The notes beneath the pieces are model-generated. The model made no database searches. It saw nothing but the letters and a program-made list of their open reading frames with translations, and was not told where the DNA came from. Position numbers and translations under genes: made by a program. DNA of 64,000 nucleotides from Sarcocystis neurona (lineage: Eukaryota > Apicomplexa > Conoidasida > Eucoccidiorida > Sarcocystidae). Location of the stretch: the NCBI GenBank assembly GCA_000727475.1, contig KL647292.1, positions 1,887,186-1,951,185 on the forward strand, written 5' to 3'. Below are positions 62,275-64,000 of the stretch, one piece after another; position 1 is the stretch's first letter; the number at the start of each line of letters is the position of its first letter.

Positions 62275-64000
62275 GGGTAACTGGGATTGGACTTGTGGCT
62301 CTGTGTGTGTGTGTGCGTGTGTGCTGCCGTCTTCACCTGCATATAAATGTACACGTGTATGTGTATCTCTCGTCCATTCTCTGGAAACGCTTACATATCT
62401 ACGTAGACACATACTTATAGAATAGGTACAGCATTGTTACTAGCGGCCGCGCCGGCGAACACCACTTATATATGTACACGTACACGTACACACATAATAG
62501 ACGTGGGAGCGATACAGAAAAAACCACATATGGGGCCTGTATGGATCTTAGGCCCTTTCCGCAGCTACAGCTGATTCTGCATTACTATTGCTGCTGCTAA
62601 TTCTGCGCCGCTGTTGCTGCTGCTGATTCTGCACCGCTGTTGCTGCTGCTGATTCTGCGGTGCTGTTCTTGCTATAGTGCTGCTGCTGCTGGTCACGCTA
62701 TTGATGCTTCTTCTGCAGCTGCTGTAGCTGCTGCTCATTCTGCCAATGCTGTTGCTCCAGCTAGTTCGGCAGCTGCTGTTGAAGCTGCAGTTCCTACCGC
62801 TGCTATTGCTGCTGATGCTAATCTCTACATGTTGTAGGAGCTGCTCGTTCTTCTCTTGTTGCACTTCCTATTAGCCGGTCTTTCTTCCTCGCTGTTGCTG
62901 CTGCTTCTACCGCCCCAGTTGCTGCTTGCCCTCCTCGTTGCTGCTCCTGCTACCGATTCTGTAGCTGCTAGTGTTGCTGTCGAGGATGGTTGTCCTGTAG
63001 CTGCTGTTGCAGTTGCTGCTGTTGCAGTTGCTGCTGTTGCTGCGGGTTTTGATCACTGCTGCTGCGGTGGCAGCCTCCCCCCCGAGGCCTGCTGGTTGCT
63101 GCTGCATCTTCTTTTGTTGCTACTGTTCGGCTGCCTCTTGTTATCTCGCTGTTGTTCTGCTGCTGCTTCTTTGAACTTGCTGCCGTCTGCTCTGTTGCCG
63201 TTCTTGCTGATGTCGCTACAGCTACGCTGCGTCTTCTACCGATTTTTTGCCGCTGTTCAGCTTCTTCTTCTGCTGTTGCTGCTGGTGCAGAGCTTGTTTT
63301 CCATGAGAGATGCCCCGGCAAATCTGAAACTGGCGCTTGCAATTGGAGAAGAAATGCGTTTCTTCCTCCGCAATCTTCTTTTCTACGCTTCCACAGACGT
63401 AAGCGATAATACGGCGGCGCAGCAGCAGCAGCTGCTGCATGCAGCGTCGGAGTAGCAGGGCTGCAGCAGACCTCCTCACAGGGATACACACAAGTTCCAA
63501 GGTATGCAGACACCAAATAGAAGCCGCTGCAGTGGCAGCAGCCGGGGAACAGGCGCCGCAGCACCTGCAGAAGAGCAGCAGAACACCAGCAGCTGCAGTA
63601 GCAGGACAGCAACCTCAACACCTGCGGTTCTGCTGCTGCAAAACGGCAGCCCGGCTAGCTGCAAGAGTAGATAGAGTGCGGTAAAGAACAGCTGCGGAGC
63701 TGCAACAGAATCGTAACAGCAGGTAGTCGTTTCAGCAGGAGGGGGCAGGTGGAGCAACATGAGCGTAGACGCAGCGGCAGCGCCACCAACAGCAGCAGGA
63801 GGGAGAAGAGGGTGGTGCGTTTCCAGGAGACGCAAAGGAAGTCGCACATAAAGAAGAAATTGAAGAACGCAGAAGTCGAAGAATTTATGGCTGCACTAAG
63901 AAGGAGAGCACCCGAGGCCAGACCTTTATCGGGAAGGAGTAGCAACAGCAGGAGGAGCAGTAGCGGCAGTGAGAGAGTCTGTACGCAGAAGCCTGCCTGT
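51230..64000 (+). CDS. TUBGCP2: Gamma-tubulin complex component 2 (GCP2/Spc97 family), 3' end beyond window
   Basis: Exons: 51230-54327, 55709-55990 (or 55994), optional 56433-56490, 57333-57832, 59563-59720 (or 59780), 61750-61916, 63291-63398 and 63827 to the edge; all joins match in phase. Exon 1 (1,032 codons, rich in Ala/Ser/Gln runs) contains LLEDLLFCLSGIDG (residues about 630-645; GCP2 'EDLLYVLVGVDG'), LPSLMPAACSLRLLLVFLE and WIYRGKVVDPYDEFFI (about 1017-1032), diagnostic of GCP2. Exon 2 has WWEQRFVLVSQRIPSFL. Exon 4 has LHAFFLGGRGDFFQSFF (GCP2 'RYFLMDQGDFFVHFMD'). Exon 6 has GWPLSLIYSSKAL and FRLLLHLHLAQRQLNHLW (GCP2 'KWPLSLIINRKAL'). Exon 7 has EEMRFFLRNLLFYA. Together these are the GRIP1 and GRIP2 halves. 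GCP2 and GCP3 form the gamma-tubulin small complex that nucleates microtubules at spindle poles and centrioles. The frame is open upstream to GTG 51221; ATG 51230 is the first Met. The final exon fits by phase and weak similarity only. Confidence 0.93.
54345..54740 (+). repeat. CTG-rich intron tract
   Basis: Dense CTG/CTC/TGC tract in GCP2 intron 1, beginning within about 20 bp of the donor. Because it lacks stops, the exon 1 frame stays open about 115 bp past the splice site. Confidence 0.85.
55030..55051. repeat. (AT)n microsatellite
   Basis: About 11 AT units in GCP2 intron 1. Confidence 0.95.
55085..55590 (+). repeat. CTG-rich intron tract
   Basis: Second CTG/TGCTGC-rich block in GCP2 intron 1, upstream of the exon 2 acceptor at 55708. 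Confidence 0.8.
57175..57332 (+). repeat. CTG-rich tract leading to GCP2 exon 4 acceptor
   Basis: CTG/TGC repeats run directly into the acceptor (GCTCTTGCTGCAG at 57320-57332), so they occupy the polypyrimidine position. Confidence 0.85.
60150..60360 (+). repeat. TAG/GTA trinucleotide-rich tract
   Basis: About 200 bp of imperfect AGTAGTAGT with AAT, CGT and GCA variants in the GCP2 intron before exon 6. On the reverse strand it gives a spurious Thr-rich frame. It is the only TAG array in the window. Confidence 0.93.
61190..61749 (+). repeat. CTG-rich tract leading to GCP2 exon 6 acceptor
   Basis: CTG-rich sequence (CTGCTGCTG, TGCTGCTCC) continuing to the exon 6 acceptor (GACGCAG, ends 61749). 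Confidence 0.8.
62247..62274. repeat. (AT)n microsatellite
   Basis: About 14 AT units in the intron before GCP2 exon 7; a shorter one lies at 61963-61978. Confidence 0.95.
62570..63290 (+). repeat. CTG-rich tract leading to GCP2 exon 7 acceptor
   Basis: About 700 bp of imperfect CTG/GCTGTTGCT sequence ending exactly at the exon 7 acceptor (CTGGTGCAG, ends 63290). The exon 7 frame stays open far into it, which would mislead a gene finder into a Leu/Ala-rich extension. Confidence 0.85.

Noticed and set aside
62968..63621. 217-codon minus-strand frame
   Set aside because: Shadow of the CTG tract and GCP2 exon 7. The plus strand carries the conserved GRIP2 sequence with matching splice phases.

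Overview
The window is eukaryotic nuclear DNA, most likely from an eimeriid coccidian (Apicomplexa; Eimeria or a close relative). The evidence is roughly balanced base composition, small exons in long introns, protein-coding CAG runs that become Gln, Ala or Ser tracts, long low-complexity insertions inside conserved proteins, and introns full of dinucleotide, tetranucleotide and CTG simple repeats. The genus is an inference; no rRNA, organelle or telomere sequence was found to confirm it.

Five genes are recognised by conserved residues and matching splice phases. From left to right: the 3' part of NOP53, a 60S ribosome-biogenesis factor (+, about 1314-6293); a 1,639-residue La-motif (LARP-like) protein in one exon (-, 9232-14151); a UCHL3-type ubiquitin C-terminal hydrolase in three exons (+, 19105-22276); a sodium/proton exchanger in eight exons (-, 33074-45195); and gamma-tubulin complex component 2 in seven or eight exons, running off the right edge (+, 51230 to beyond 64000).

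Between them are weaker signals. One is a likely terminal exon at 23711-24010 (+), facing a possible terminal exon at 24236-24321 (-). Another is a chain of phase-compatible exons of an unrecognised, helix-rich gene at about 27.6-31.2 kb (+). It contains a frame-breaking 77-bp tandem duplication. Isolated exon-like segments lie at 47.2 kb (+) and 49.5 kb (-). I saw no mobile element, CRISPR array, tRNA or rRNA.

Repeats are segmented. About 0-5.5 kb, 31.3-43.4 kb and 54.3-63.3 kb are dense in TA, GT, GTAT, CTG and TAG tracts. About 6.3-31 kb and 45.7-51 kb are almost free of dinucleotide arrays. This resembles the alternating repeat-rich and repeat-poor segments described for Eimeria tenella chromosomes.

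The genes do not form a pathway. They are housekeeping functions (ribosome assembly, RNA binding, ubiquitin recycling, ion exchange, microtubule nucleation) on both strands without operon structure.
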